Below are positions 17,725 to 26,957 of a DNA stretch of 64,000 nucleotides, one piece after another. Origin of the DNA: Wenzhouxiangellaceae bacterium (lineage in GTDB: Bacteria; Pseudomonadota; Gammaproteobacteria; Xanthomonadales; Wenzhouxiangellaceae); NCBI GenBank assembly GCA_028289455.1, contig JANQPN010000039.1, positions 124,001 to 188,000 of the forward strand. The letters are read 5' to 3'. The number at the start of each line of letters is the position of its first letter. Position 1 is the stretch's first letter. The notes under the pieces are model-generated. The model saw nothing but the letters and a program-made list of their open reading frames with translations, searched no databases and was not told the DNA's origin. The translations under genes were made by a program, and so were the position numbers.

Positions 17725-18588
17725 ATGAATGTATCAATCAGGTATTTACTTTATGCTGCACTGGCAAGCTCGGTGCTGTTAGTTGCCTGTCAAAGTGATA
17801 CCGGCGAAGAGCCCGGCAACCCTGTTACTCAGGCCGCGGACAACAGCGAAAAGCCAGCACCGGCTGCTCATCAGCAAGATACTACTGGTGAACAGCCTGA
17901 TGCGATTGACACGGCATTAAACTTATCCGCCCGCACTGATGCCGATAGACAGCGCGACCAGGGCAGTAAGCCGGCGGAAGTCTTGGGCTTGCTGGACCTG
18001 ATGCCCGGCCAGACTGTCATGGACATATTCGCCGGTGGCGGATACTACTCGGAAATCATGGCCAATATAGTCGGCGCAGAAGGCAAAGTTTTACTACACA
18101 ACAATCAGGCGTACCGTGACTTCATCAAAGATGAACTGAGCGAACGAAAACAGCGTTTGGCTTTACCCCAACTGGAATACTACGACCGTGAAGTTGACGA
18201 TTTCGGTCTGTCTGACAACAGTCTGGATGCAGCCATGATCATCATGTCCTATCACGACCTTTACTATGCAGACCCGGAAAACGGCTGGGCAGCGATTGAC
18301 AGTCAGGACTTCCTGGGACAAGTCGGTAACGCATTAAAACCGGGGGGAAGGTTTTTGATTGTTGATCATGCCGCTGCAGCAGGTTCCGGAAAGACACATG
18401 CCCAGACACTGCATCGCATAGAAGAATCGTTTGCTGTTCAGGATATTGAAAATAACGGCTTCAAACTGATTGGCTCCTCAGATGCACTGCGCAACAGTGA
18501 AGATGACAAAACCATTATCGTTTTCGATGATGCCATTCGAGGCAAAACCGACCGGTTCATCCTGCTGTTTGAGAAATCCGCAGATTAA
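17725..18588 (+). CDS. Lipoprotein with a class I SAM-methyltransferase domain
   Basis: 287 residues. A signal peptide ends in the lipobox LVAC (Cys22), followed by a disordered linker rich in Pro, Gln and Asp (23-75). The remaining domain looks like a Rossmann methyltransferase: VMDIFAGGGYYSEIMANIVG is motif I, and LDAAMIIMSYHDLYY and LKPGGRFLIVDHAA follow. The exported relatives were grouped as 'predicted methyltransferase' COG4798. The odd point is location: S-adenosylmethionine is not expected in the periplasm, so the activity may differ from methyl transfer or the fold may serve binding. The gene converges on the FG-GAP gene. Confidence 0.82.
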   Translation: MNVSIRYLLYAALASSVLLVACQSDTGEEPGNPVTQAADNSEKPAPAAHQQDTTGEQPDAIDTALNLSARTDADRQRDQGSKPAEVLGLLDLMPGQTVMDIFAGGGYYSEIMANIVGAEGKVLLHNNQAYRDFIKDELSERKQRLALPQLEYYDREVDDFGLSDNSLDAAMIIMSYHDLYYADPENGWAAIDSQDFLGQVGNALKPGGRFLIVDHAAAAGSGKTHAQTLHRIEESFAVQDIENNGFKLIGSSDALRNSEDDKTIIVFDDAIRGKTDRFILLFEKSAD

Positions 18589-18603
18589 ATCAATCAATCC
18601 GAT

Positions 18604-20157
18604 TCAGCTTTCGAAACCATCATTCAACATGACTTCAGGATCCGCGCCAACAGTAATGGTCTGATTGACCGGCACATCAGTCAGAATGGTCTGCATGCCA
18701 TTGGTCCAGTCCACCTGCAGCTGGTCGATGACGGTTGCGGCACCCAGCCCAAAGTGAGCGGATAGTTCGCTTTGACTCAGATAATTGCTGCCACCATCCA
18801 CCCGTCCCATTAATGTCCTGCCGCCGACAGTGACAGTAACCACAGAACCGATGCCATTGGGCGCAATATCGCTGATACCACTGTTATCCAAAAACACCCG
18901 CAACCAGTTGGTGTCAGGTGTATTCAGATCATTCCGGTAAAGCTGTACCGAGCCGTTATGAGGAAACACGATAATGTCCTGGTCACCATCATTATCGTAG
19001 TCAAAATTGGCAATTCCGCGGCCATCTACCGCAGCGCCGATGCCGATTGACTGCGCTACTTCGTTAAAACTCAGCATGCCGTCACTGGTGGTATTAACAA
19101 AGGCATAGTTTCGCCCATTCTGAACAGTCGCAACAATATCCACCAGAGTGTCATGATTAAAATCCACCGCAACGGTTCCCCATCCCCAGTCAGTGTCATT
19201 AACGCCGGCCTCATTCGCCTGGTTCTGGAAAACATTACCGCCCTGGTTGATATACAGGTTATTGGTATCAATAGTGGTTACATAAAAATCGAAATCTCCG
19301 TCTTCATCCCAGTCTGCGACGGTCATACCCATTTCCGTACCGTCCAGGTTGGTATTGGAACTGACGGTCACATCAGTGAATGTACCGTCTCCATCATTGC
19401 TGTAATAATGGCCGGTCGTGAAGTCTCCAATCCAGATAAGTTCCGGGAAACGGTCTCCATCCATATCGGCAAACCTCGGTGAAAACCCATTGGTCCCATC
19501 CAGGCTGCTTAATCCGGCGCTGATCGTCACATCGGTAAATGTTCCATCTCCATCATTGCGGAATAACCGGTTGCCATCGCTGGTTTCATTCCAGCCCGCA
19601 ACCGCCAGGTCCAGATCACCGTCCAGATCATAATCCCCCCAGGCTGCTCCCCAGCCGTCAGGCCCCAGGGCAGAGCTTTGATTGACGCCTGCGGCTAAAG
19701 CCACATCAGTAAAGGTATTATCAGCATTATTCCGGTACAGCTTATGCTCACCAATACCACCCCCGGGTATAGGGCCGAGGCTGGTGACAAAAATATCCAA
19801 CCGGCCGTCGTTGTTGTAATCACCAACCGCTGCAGCTGATGAAAAGTGTTCCAGCGCAATATTCCAGGCAGCTGCCTGGTCGCTGAAGGTACCGTCACCA
19901 TTATTGATATACAGTTTGTCCGCCCCGGCGCCGCCGGCTGGATAAAACACATCCTGCCAGCCATCGTTATTAAAATCGCCCACTACACCACCTGCCAGAA
20001 ATCCCGGCATGGCATCGCCGAAACTGGCATTAATCAAACTGCCGTCAGTCTGGTCGGAAAATGTGCCATTCCCCTGCTGCGCTGAAGCCTGAAAAACTGC
20101 AGAAAATAGGATAAATAGGATTAAAACCCGGAACGATAACCCAATGTGGTCAGGCAT
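18604..20157 (-). CDS. Secreted FG-GAP/VCBS repeat protein with ASPIC/UnbV domain
   Basis: 517 residues with a signal peptide (LFILFSAVFQASAQ). Residues 30-400 hold repeats of the form GDFNNDGWQD, GDYNNDGRLDIFV and DYDLDGDLDL, Asp-rich calcium loops of an FG-GAP beta propeller. Residues about 425-500 resemble the ASPIC/UnbV domain (GIGSVVTVTVGGRT, SQSELSAHFGLG, IDQLQVDWTNG). The last residues are LNDGFES, a C-terminal tag shared with two other secreted proteins here. It resembles CRTAC1-like proteins and is probably released or surface-attached. Ligand unknown. Confidence 0.85.
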   Translation of the reverse strand: MPDHIGLSFRVLILFILFSAVFQASAQQGNGTFSDQTDGSLINASFGDAMPGFLAGGVVGDFNNDGWQDVFYPAGGAGADKLYINNGDGTFSDQAAAWNIALEHFSSAAAVGDYNNDGRLDIFVTSLGPIPGGGIGEHKLYRNNADNTFTDVALAAGVNQSSALGPDGWGAAWGDYDLDGDLDLAVAGWNETSDGNRLFRNDGDGTFTDVTISAGLSSLDGTNGFSPRFADMDGDRFPELIWIGDFTTGHYYSNDGDGTFTDVTVSSNTNLDGTEMGMTVADWDEDGDFDFYVTTIDTNNLYINQGGNVFQNQANEAGVNDTDWGWGTVAVDFNHDTLVDIVATVQNGRNYAFVNTTSDGMLSFNEVAQSIGIGAAVDGRGIANFDYDNDGDQDIIVFPHNGSVQLYRNDLNTPDTNWLRVFLDNSGISDIAPNGIGSVVTVTVGGRTLMGRVDGGSNYLSQSELSAHFGLGAATVIDQLQVDWTNGMQTILTDVPVNQTITVGADPEVMLNDGFES

Positions 20158-20373
20158 TGGAATTAAACTCCTGTCTATAAAGATAAGCTGGAATCGAGTC
20201 TACTTGAGCAGTTGTCAAAATATCATCAAACCGACCCGGCAATTAGTGCTCAAACCCATGCTGCCGCTGCGGTTTACCGTTAGCGGTTTAGCATTATAGT
20301 CAATGGCTCAAATCAGTTTTTATTTAACTGGTAACTTTTTCAAATTCAGCGAATATTTACAGCCTGTTATAGC

Positions 20374-21699
20374 TTACTCAATCCTCGGCATTCTGTAAGA
20401 GCCACCCCAAAGCAATGCCGTTACTGCTTCCGCTGCATTCTTTTCCACACCAATAACCGCATATAACTGACGATAAAAGTATGTGTCTTTGGCAATGGGT
20501 TCCAGTGGCAGAAAAACACCATTGTGCCCCTTCAACAGCAGCCCCTGAGGGCTATCAATAACCTCAACCACGTTGCCCGGAGTGATTTCAAAACGTCCCA
20601 CAATTGATTTTCGGTCACTTGCAGACACTTGATAGTTGGGACGTACCTCAGGCGGTGATACTTCATCACCGAATACCATAGCCGCAACGCCATCGCCGAT
20701 TGCCCTGACCGATTCTGATTCAATATTGCTCAAAACCACCAGACAGTGCCGGGTATCAGGATATGCCCTGATATGCGCAGCGAAGCCCGGGTTTCTACCG
20801 GTCTGTTCGGCATATCGGCGGCCGTCCTGCATGCGTACTCCCCAACCACTCACAAAAACCGGCGTTTCCGGATCAACAAAGTCATCAATGAATGATTCAC
20901 ACCAGGCCAGCAGATCGCCGGCTGTTGATTTCAACGAGCCAGCGCCAATCAGAATCGAAGGATCGTAAACTACATTCGGCTGAACACCACTGTGGCTGTA
21001 AGCAGGACTGTAACCGGAAGTATCCGCATTATTGGAGAATTCAGCGGTTGCACTGAGTCCTGCCTGCGGATAAATATGCCGGGCAAGGTAATCGTGATAA
21101 GCCAGGCCTGAAACCTTTTCAATAACTGCTGCCAGTACTGCATAACCTGAGTTACTGTAGGCATTGCCGCTGCCCGGTTCGAAATCCAGTGGATTAGTGC
21201 CCAGCCAATCAAGCAGCTCCGCCAGTGTTATTGATTGTGATGCATAGTCGTTCACATCCGCCAAACGCCAGTAATCCGGTATGCCCGACTGGTGATTCAA
21301 CAGATGACGCAAAGTGATTTTCTTGCTGTTGGGAAACCCGGGTAGAAATTTTTCCAGTTGATCATCAACTTTTAACAACTGCCTGTTATTAAGGTCCCTG
21401 ATTGCTGCTGCCGTGAATGTTTTACTGATTGAGGCAACATGAAAAGTGGTTTGCATACCGATATCACGCTGATCTTTTATATCGGCATATCCATATACAG
21501 CTTTACCGATCACCTTCCCGGACTCGGATATCGCCACTATGCCGGAAAAATCCTTGTTCAAATAAAACGGCTCGAGAAACTCATTCAAGCTGATATTCAT
21601 ATCACTCTCAGTAGTCTCACCTTCTGCCCAGCTGCACAGGCACAACATCAGTAAAGCCAGCCCCGACCAATGCATTTTTTTCAATACAACAATTTTCAT
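20374..21699 (-). CDS. Exported class C beta-lactamase-like serine hydrolase
   Basis: 441 residues with a signal peptide ending near SWAEG. The penicillin-binding fold is shown by the SxxK motif SISK (Ser90, Lys93) and the YxN motif YSN (Tyr181, Asn183), with NHQSGIPDYW after them. This family includes esterases, D-amino acid peptidases and beta-lactamases, so drug resistance should not be assumed. A C-terminal extension of about 100 residues follows the catalytic domain. The start overlaps the stop of the upstream TetR gene by one base (TAATG), so the two form an operon and the regulator probably controls this enzyme. Confidence 0.88.
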   Translation of the reverse strand: MKIVVLKKMHWSGLALLMLCLCSWAEGETTESDMNISLNEFLEPFYLNKDFSGIVAISESGKVIGKAVYGYADIKDQRDIGMQTTFHVASISKTFTAAAIRDLNNRQLLKVDDQLEKFLPGFPNSKKITLRHLLNHQSGIPDYWRLADVNDYASQSITLAELLDWLGTNPLDFEPGSGNAYSNSGYAVLAAVIEKVSGLAYHDYLARHIYPQAGLSATAEFSNNADTSGYSPAYSHSGVQPNVVYDPSILIGAGSLKSTAGDLLAWCESFIDDFVDPETPVFVSGWGVRMQDGRRYAEQTGRNPGFAAHIRAYPDTRHCLVVLSNIESESVRAIGDGVAAMVFGDEVSPPEVRPNYQVSASDRKSIVGRFEITPGNVVEVIDSPQGLLLKGHNGVFLPLEPIAKDTYFYRQLYAVIGVEKNAAEAVTALLWGGSYRMPRIE

Positions 21700-22364
21700 T
21701 AAATTTTGTCCTGTGATTCAGTTTTCGCGCCTAAGTAATTGCACACCATGCCGGTCAGCTCATTTTTGAAGCTGCTGAGGTTTTGCCTGATTGCGCCGGG
21801 ACTGGGCGCCGGCTTCAATACCAGCACCTCTCGACAGGACGCACTCATGATGGCAACCGCCATGGCAACGGCGACCTCCGGATCTGGATGACTGATTTCC
21901 TCAGGATTGACCAGCAACAGCCTTTTAGCATCTGCATAAATGCTCTCCAGTCTTTCACCAAAAGCACCGTTAAATTCCTCGGGTCTGGACCAGTACCGCA
22001 ACAGAAAGGTACGCAATAAGCCTTTATGCGCATCCATTAAATGGATGACTGTTTCCACCAGCTCGCTCACACGATGGGGCAAAGGTTTGCTCCATATATC
22101 AGAGTCAAAAAACGCCTCAAAATAATCGGTACGGTGCGTTTCATACTGCTGATGCAGCAACAGCAATAGCGCGTCTTTAGAAGCAAAACGGGCATAAAAT
22201 CCACCTACTGACGTTTTGGCTTCTCTGGCAATATCTGCTATCGATATATTTTCCCACGGCATTTCCTCTATCAACAGCTTCGCTGCATCAACCATCCGCT
22301 GCTGAGAAGCGATGCTGCGTTGCTGCTGTGGCCGATGTAACTGCGCGGATAGTTTTTTCTGCAT
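21699..22364 (-). CDS. TetR family transcriptional regulator
   Basis: 221 residues. The helix-turn-helix is at about 15-65: RMVDAAKLLIEEMPWENISI, then IAREAKTSVGGFYARFASKDALL. The ligand-binding half shows no sign of its effector. The start at 22364 lies four bases from a 32-bp near-perfect palindrome, so the gene is expected to repress itself and the co-transcribed serine hydrolase. Its stop overlaps the hydrolase start. Confidence 0.9.
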   Translation of the reverse strand: MQKKLSAQLHRPQQQRSIASQQRMVDAAKLLIEEMPWENISIADIAREAKTSVGGFYARFASKDALLLLLHQQYETHRTDYFEAFFDSDIWSKPLPHRVSELVETVIHLMDAHKGLLRTFLLRYWSRPEEFNGAFGERLESIYADAKRLLLVNPEEISHPDPEVAVAMAVAIMSASCREVLVLKPAPSPGAIRQNLSSFKNELTGMVCNYLGAKTESQDKI

Positions 22365-22367
22365 TAC

Positions 22368-22399
22368 AATATAAGAATCAGAATTCTTATTCTTATATT
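22368..22399. promoter_or_regulatory. 32-bp near-perfect palindrome, likely TetR operator
   Basis: The two 16-base halves are inverted copies with one mismatched pair, centred on GAATTC. The outer arms are AATATAAGAAT and ATTCTTATATT. It lies four bases before the tetR start, where the promoter or leader must be, and is much longer than chance would give. It is the likely autoregulatory operator. Confidence 0.7.
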
Positions 22400-22710
22400 A
22401 AGCAGATTCACTGCCTGCGGTCAATCGCTTTTGGTTAGATGAACAGATGATCGATTAGCTTCTTACCGACAGCGTGACAACCTCAATACGTTATAAAACA
22501 GTCAATACCGGCCAAAAATAAGGATGTGCGGTTGAAATATGCGGCGAAACAAATTGACAAAAATTTAACATTGTGTAAAAGTTTTCAATATTAGAGTAAA
22601 ACCAGGTTTTAATCGCGAACAAGACGCATGATTTGAACCTAATGAATTCCAAACGTGTTGGACATGAATGGGTACTCCAACTCGATATCAATACAACATA
22701 GAGTTCAGGT
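22400..22710. other. Gene-free AT-rich stretch
   Basis: Between the palindrome and the candidate small RNA I see no coding frame worth keeping; a 66-codon minus frame at 22491-22691 has no ribosome site or recognisable sequence. A TTGACA at 22554 could be a -35 element, but no good -10 follows it. Confidence 0.5.
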
Positions 22711-22739
22711 TTGTACGCGCGAGTGTAAATTAATATAAA
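22711..22739 (+). promoter_or_regulatory. Candidate promoter of the small RNA
   Basis: TTGTAC (22711-22716) and TATAAA (22734-22739) are separated by exactly 17 bases in an AT-rich surround. The -10 is strong and the -35 is weak. It would start transcription near 22746. Confidence 0.4.
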
Positions 22740-22745
22740 TAAAAT

Positions 22746-22845
22746 ATGCTCAGCAGCTGGCTCGCCACGTACCAGTCGTTGATAACTTCTCAGTTAACCG
22801 CGTACCAACTGCACCCCGGCAGCACAACTGCCGGGGTGTTTTTAT
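22746..22845 (+). ncRNA. Candidate small RNA of about 100 nt
   Basis: The segment has no open frame, begins just after a plausible promoter and ends in a textbook terminator. Inside it a small hairpin TAACT-TCTC-AGTTA is flanked by two copies of CGTACCA. It could be a stand-alone regulatory RNA or a leader/attenuator for the ECF gene starting 115 bases later. I recognise no known RNA family. Confidence 0.4.
22812..22844 (+). terminator. Strong rho-independent terminator
   Basis: CACCCCGGCAG (22812-22822) pairs perfectly with 22828-22838 across a 5-base loop and is followed by TTTTTAT. No protein gene on this strand precedes it for several kilobases, so it must end an RNA gene or a leader transcript. 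Confidence 0.9.
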
Positions 22846-22960
22846 CGGCTTTTCAGATTTAAAGCCTATCGATCTCCAGAATTACCGATAAAAACTTGCT
22901 TTGCCGGCACTACCGGGGAACAATTCAGATTAAACAATAAAGATTAGGCCGCATTAACCT

Positions 22961-23524
22961 GTGTCTGACTACGCATCTGATCAGGAACTGATTACCGCCG
23001 TTTGCGCCGGAAGCGAACAGGCTGCTGATACCTTTATTATCCGCTATCGACCATTAGCTACCGGCCTTGCTATCGGGCGATTCGGATTCTCAGAAACTGA
23101 TGCGGAAGATCTATTCAACCAATTGATCGTGATGCTATGGCAAAACGATTTTCGCGTATTACGGGCATGGCGTAAACGTGGACGGTTTTCAACCTATTTA
23201 AGCGTTATTGTTCTGCATTTATGCCAGCGTATCCGCAAAGTTGCATCCAGGACACGACCCATCAACGAACAGCAGCTGGCCAATCAGAGTGCCGATAATC
23301 CCGGCCCTGAAGAAACTGCCCAGTCAGACCAGGCAACACGGCAAATACAACAGATAATGCACAAACTGTCGCCTCGCGACCGTTTACTGATTCAACTTCG
23401 CTACCACGATGAATGCACACCCCATCAGATCGGCCAGATAATGGGCATCAGTGGCGGTTCAGCCCGTAAGGCCGTATTTGATGCATTACGGCGGATGCGC
23501 AAACGCTGGGATGAATATGGCTGA
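22961..23524 (+). CDS. ECF RNA polymerase sigma factor of the CHAT module
   Basis: 187 residues from a GTG. Region 2 is at about 25-90 (FGFSETDAEDLFNQLIVMLWQ, then FSTYLSVIVLHLCQRI) and region 4 at about 130-180 (LSPRDRLLIQLRYHDECTPHQIGQIMGISGG). The spacing and length are normal for ECF factors. No strong ribosome site precedes the GTG. Its neighbour 72 bases downstream encodes a zinc-finger anti-sigma, and a TPR-CHAT gene follows that, so it should control a cell-envelope or secretion response involving the caspase-like protein. Confidence 0.9.
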   Translation: MSDYASDQELITAVCAGSEQAADTFIIRYRPLATGLAIGRFGFSETDAEDLFNQLIVMLWQNDFRVLRAWRKRGRFSTYLSVIVLHLCQRIRKVASRTRPINEQQLANQSADNPGPEETAQSDQATRQIQQIMHKLSPRDRLLIQLRYHDECTPHQIGQIMGISGGSARKAVFDALRRMRKRWDEYG

Positions 23525-23596
23525 TGTAACGCACAATGGTGTAAAGACTCTCATTGAGAAATCAATGCCAAAACCATGTCAACACAGATAAATTGA

Positions 23597-24514
23597 ATGA
23601 GTGACTTTGAACAACAATTAAAACGTCGTCTGCAGGCCTTACCTGCAACCGGAACTGATCACGAGCCGGACTTTGAAGCATTGGCTGCATTTGTAGATAA
23701 CGCTCTCAACCCCCGTGAGCGGCAACAAATGCTTACCCACCTGTCTAACTGTGAGCAGTGCCGCCGCCTTGTGGTTGAAACCTCAGCTGCTGTTACACAG
23801 CCAGAACCCCCTCAATCAACACCGGTTAAACGGTGGCGGTTAAAATGGTTGATTCCGGCAATGGGAAGTGCAGCCGTAGCAGTGGTGGCTTTACTAATCA
23901 TCGCTTTCCCATCCAATAATGAGCCTGAAAACTGGTTTGCCAGTGCACCGGCCGTCACTTTTGCACAAGACTGGAATGCGGCCGCACAAACCGTTTACCG
24001 CAGTAGCGGACAGGCAATTCAGATCGCCCCACTCAGCCCGCGCCGGTCGGTAACGGAAAATCTGGCACCAACCCTCAGCTGGCGAGTCAGTGATGCTCAA
24101 GCTCTGACTGATGGGGAAATCATGGTTATCGATGACAATCAGTCACTGGTAATCAGCTGGCAGCTCAATCAGCCAGTTAACAGTGCAGCCTGGCCATCGC
24201 AGGCAGATCGGCTTCAGCCTGATCGAGTGTATGCCTGGAAGGTCAGTTACTGGACTGAAAATGGTCCAATTACCAGCGTATTTACTCCATTTCGCACACC
24301 CTCTGAAGAACACGGCCCTGCCGCTCAGGAACATGGCCTGGAGAAACAATTACAACAACTGATTTCCTCCGGCAGTTACAGCCAGGCACTGGCGCTTTGT
24401 TTAGCGGAAGCACAACAGCAGCAGGCTTCCGCCTGCTCAACCGTCCGGCAGCAGCTGATTGAACGTCTGCAACTGAGCAACCAGGAGCAGATGCTGCTGG
24501 GTCTGCAGCAGTGA
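23597..24514 (+). CDS. Zinc-finger (ZAS-type) transmembrane anti-sigma factor
   Basis: 305 residues. The N-terminus has the ZAS signature HLSNCEQC (His48, Cys52, Cys55) within LAAFVDNALNPRERQQMLTHL, the usual sigma-binding and redox-responsive element. One membrane helix lies at about 84-104 (WLIPAMGSAAVAVVALLIIAF), followed by a roughly 200-residue extracytoplasmic domain with beta-rich sequence (SPRRSVTENLAPTLSWRVSD). Its last four bases overlap the CHAT gene start (GTGA), so the two are coupled. It should bind and release the sigma factor encoded just upstream. Confidence 0.85.
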   Translation: MSDFEQQLKRRLQALPATGTDHEPDFEALAAFVDNALNPRERQQMLTHLSNCEQCRRLVVETSAAVTQPEPPQSTPVKRWRLKWLIPAMGSAAVAVVALLIIAFPSNNEPENWFASAPAVTFAQDWNAAAQTVYRSSGQAIQIAPLSPRRSVTENLAPTLSWRVSDAQALTDGEIMVIDDNQSLVISWQLNQPVNSAAWPSQADRLQPDRVYAWKVSYWTENGPITSVFTPFRTPSEEHGPAAQEHGLEKQLQQLISSGSYSQALALCLAEAQQQQASACSTVRQQLIERLQLSNQEQMLLGLQQ

Positions 24515-26835
24515 ACACCGCAAAATATATTATTGGAATTTTGCTGCTTAGCCTGGTCTCTGCCAATACCGCGTGGGGACAGAATCATGACCAGCCATTA
24601 ACCCAGGGGGATCAGTATTTAACCCAGGCACGACAACTGATCAGAGCTGCTGAATTCGAACAGGCCTGGATTCATCTCAGCTGGGCCGGGCATTATTTCG
24701 AAGAACATGAAAACATTGATGGTCGTATTGATACTTTGATTGCTATCGCAAGTTACTATGCAAATAGCGGCAATGGACCACAGGCCAGACAATCACTGGA
24801 TGAAGCCATCACACTGGCGAAGCAGCACCAGCGGCTGGTATTAATGGCAACAGCTATTCAGCAGTCTGCTCAATACCTGGCTGGCGCTCAGCTTTTTGAT
24901 GAAGCCTGGCAGGCATTGGATGAAGCCCGCAGCATTTTCACTGCGCAACAACTGCCGGAAAAACTGCTGGAACTGGACGCTTACGCCAGCCTGATGGCCT
25001 CGCGCCAGGGTGATCATCAAAAAGCGGCCGACCTCGCCGCCGCCGCCATTTCGCCACTGGAACAGGCCGGCAATCAGCGCATGGCAATGAATGCAATGAC
25101 AGTGCTGGCATACAGCCAGGAGCGTCTGGGCAGGTATCAGGCCGCACTGGCCACTTATGAAGAACTGATACCCAAAGCCTGGGAATTAAATGATCAGCTG
25201 CAGCTCAACAGTGCTTACTGCACCATTGCGGAAGTTAAGCGGCGGTTAGGCATGGATACAGCTGCTGAATCTGACCTCAGACTGGCTGTTTCAGCATTAC
25301 AGGACTCACGCAGGCGACTGCCTAGAACGCCGCAGGAACGCAGTCAATTTGTTGAACAGCAGATTCTGGCATTTTCACGGCTGGCTGAATTGCTGGTGGA
25401 CAGTTACCGCAGTGATGAAGCACTGGATTTAATTGAGCAATTCCGCGCTCAGGCTTTTTTCGATAACCTGGGATTGGTTGAAATCAGCCAACAACACGAT
25501 ATTGACCCTGAACTGCGCATACGCGAACAGCAGTTGCTGCGTGAGCTGGCCGGTGCCTATCTGGCCGGTACTGAATCACCAGACACTCAACCTGTCGACA
25601 TTCTGGAAGCAGATATTCAAAACCTGCGTGCCGATTATTGGCAACGCCACGGGATCAACCCGGATGCTGCTAAGCAGGGTGTCAGCGTCAGCCAGCTACA
25701 GGCGCTAATTGCCGATGATGAAGCAGTCATCAGCTACTGGCTGCTGGAAGACCGGATTCTGGTTTGGGTAATCACCTCCGGACAACTGGATTTTGTCAAT
25801 ATTCCCGTTTCAGAAGCTGATCTGAACCTCGCCGTTACTCAATATACTGCACCACTTAGATGGCCCTGGTTGGCACGTGATCACGCACTTAACGGACGCG
25901 AACCTGAGCATATTCAAGTTGGGCAGAAACTGTATCGCTGGCTGATTGATTCATTACCGGCAACTGCGGCTGCGGCATCACGCTGGATTATCATTCCAGA
26001 TGGAGCTTTGAATTCACTGCCCTGGTCAGCCTTAATCAGTCACTGCAGCGCAGATATGGATAATCCACAGCAGATCCATGCGGCCTACTCCGCTTGTGAA
26101 TTTTTAATTGAAAATCACACGCTGCGCTACAGCACATCACTCAGTGCGCTGTATCAGCTACGCCAGCGTACCCAACAACAGAATGAAACCTCAACCGAAT
26201 CTGCACTGGTGATGGCGCCGGACTTTCAGGCCCATGGAAACTTACAGCTGCCAGCCCTGCCCGCCGCCGCTTATGAAGCCGAGCACATGGCGAAATGGTT
26301 TGAGAATACTCAGCGCATGGATGGCAGACAGGCCAGTGAAGCCAGCTTCAAGCAGCAAGCGGGCCTGTACAAAACCATACATTTGGCTACTCATGGGCTT
26401 ATGGAGGATCAGTATCCGCTCAGCTCCGGTGTGCTGTTGAACCCCGGCCAGGAAGATGACGGCCTGTTACAGGCACATGAGGTTTTATCCTTAAAGCTGG
26501 ATGCCAGACTGGTCACTCTGGCATCCTGCCGGTCTGCATCTGGCAGGGTCAGCCGTGCTGAAGGCCTGGTGGGACTGAGCCAGGCATTTTTATATGCAGG
26601 TGCCGACACCGTACTGGCCAGTATTTGGGATTTGCAGGATAGCCACAGCGCCAGTTTGATGGAACCTTTTTACCGGCTGCGATATACCGGCATGAGCAAT
26701 GATCAGGCATTACGCCACGCACAGCGGGAAATGCTGAACAATACCGGCATGGAACTGCTGGTCACGCATCCAGTCGCAACCAGCTTTTCACACCCGCGTT
26801 TCTGGGCTGGTTACCGGTTAATCGGAGCGCCATAA
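24511..26835 (+). CDS. Exported TPR-CHAT (caspase-like) protein
   Basis: 774 residues from a GTG. A signal peptide (IIGILLLSLVSANTAWGQ) indicates export. Residues 30-330 are helical TPR-like repeats (QARQSLDEAITLAKQHQRL, YQAALATYEELIPKAWEL). The C-terminal 350 residues form a CHAT domain with the catalytic pair: His628 in HLATHG and Cys673 in LASCRSAS, then GLSQAFLYAGADTVLAS and a terminal RFWAGYRLIG. CHAT proteins are clan CD proteases related to caspases and separase. Here the protease would act outside the cytoplasm, so it may cleave the anti-sigma's external domain or secreted partners. That role is inference from the coupled gene order. Confidence 0.88.
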   Translation: MNTAKYIIGILLLSLVSANTAWGQNHDQPLTQGDQYLTQARQLIRAAEFEQAWIHLSWAGHYFEEHENIDGRIDTLIAIASYYANSGNGPQARQSLDEAITLAKQHQRLVLMATAIQQSAQYLAGAQLFDEAWQALDEARSIFTAQQLPEKLLELDAYASLMASRQGDHQKAADLAAAAISPLEQAGNQRMAMNAMTVLAYSQERLGRYQAALATYEELIPKAWELNDQLQLNSAYCTIAEVKRRLGMDTAAESDLRLAVSALQDSRRRLPRTPQERSQFVEQQILAFSRLAELLVDSYRSDEALDLIEQFRAQAFFDNLGLVEISQQHDIDPELRIREQQLLRELAGAYLAGTESPDTQPVDILEADIQNLRADYWQRHGINPDAAKQGVSVSQLQALIADDEAVISYWLLEDRILVWVITSGQLDFVNIPVSEADLNLAVTQYTAPLRWPWLARDHALNGREPEHIQVGQKLYRWLIDSLPATAAAASRWIIIPDGALNSLPWSALISHCSADMDNPQQIHAAYSACEFLIENHTLRYSTSLSALYQLRQRTQQQNETSTESALVMAPDFQAHGNLQLPALPAAAYEAEHMAKWFENTQRMDGRQASEASFKQQAGLYKTIHLATHGLMEDQYPLSSGVLLNPGQEDDGLLQAHEVLSLKLDARLVTLASCRSASGRVSRAEGLVGLSQAFLYAGADTVLASIWDLQDSHSASLMEPFYRLRYTGMSNDQALRHAQREMLNNTGMELLVTHPVATSFSHPRFWAGYRLIGAP

Positions 26836-26957
26836 ACTCTCAATCTTAAGCTATTACTTTCAATAACTTAGGGCATCAGCTCCACTTTTAATCAAGTTCA
26901 CAGGTAACGCTAAGCCGGCTGCCTGCTCTTATTCGTGAGTCTATTAACGAGGTAAGC

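Noticed and set aside
20374..21699. Serine hydrolase as a beta-lactam resistance gene
   Set aside because: The SxxK and YxN motifs are shared by esterases and peptidases; nothing in the sequence shows lactam turnover.
22491..22691. 66-codon minus-strand frame in the AT-rich gap before the candidate small RNA
   Set aside because: No ribosome site, no recognisable motif, and composition typical of chance frames in AT-rich DNA.
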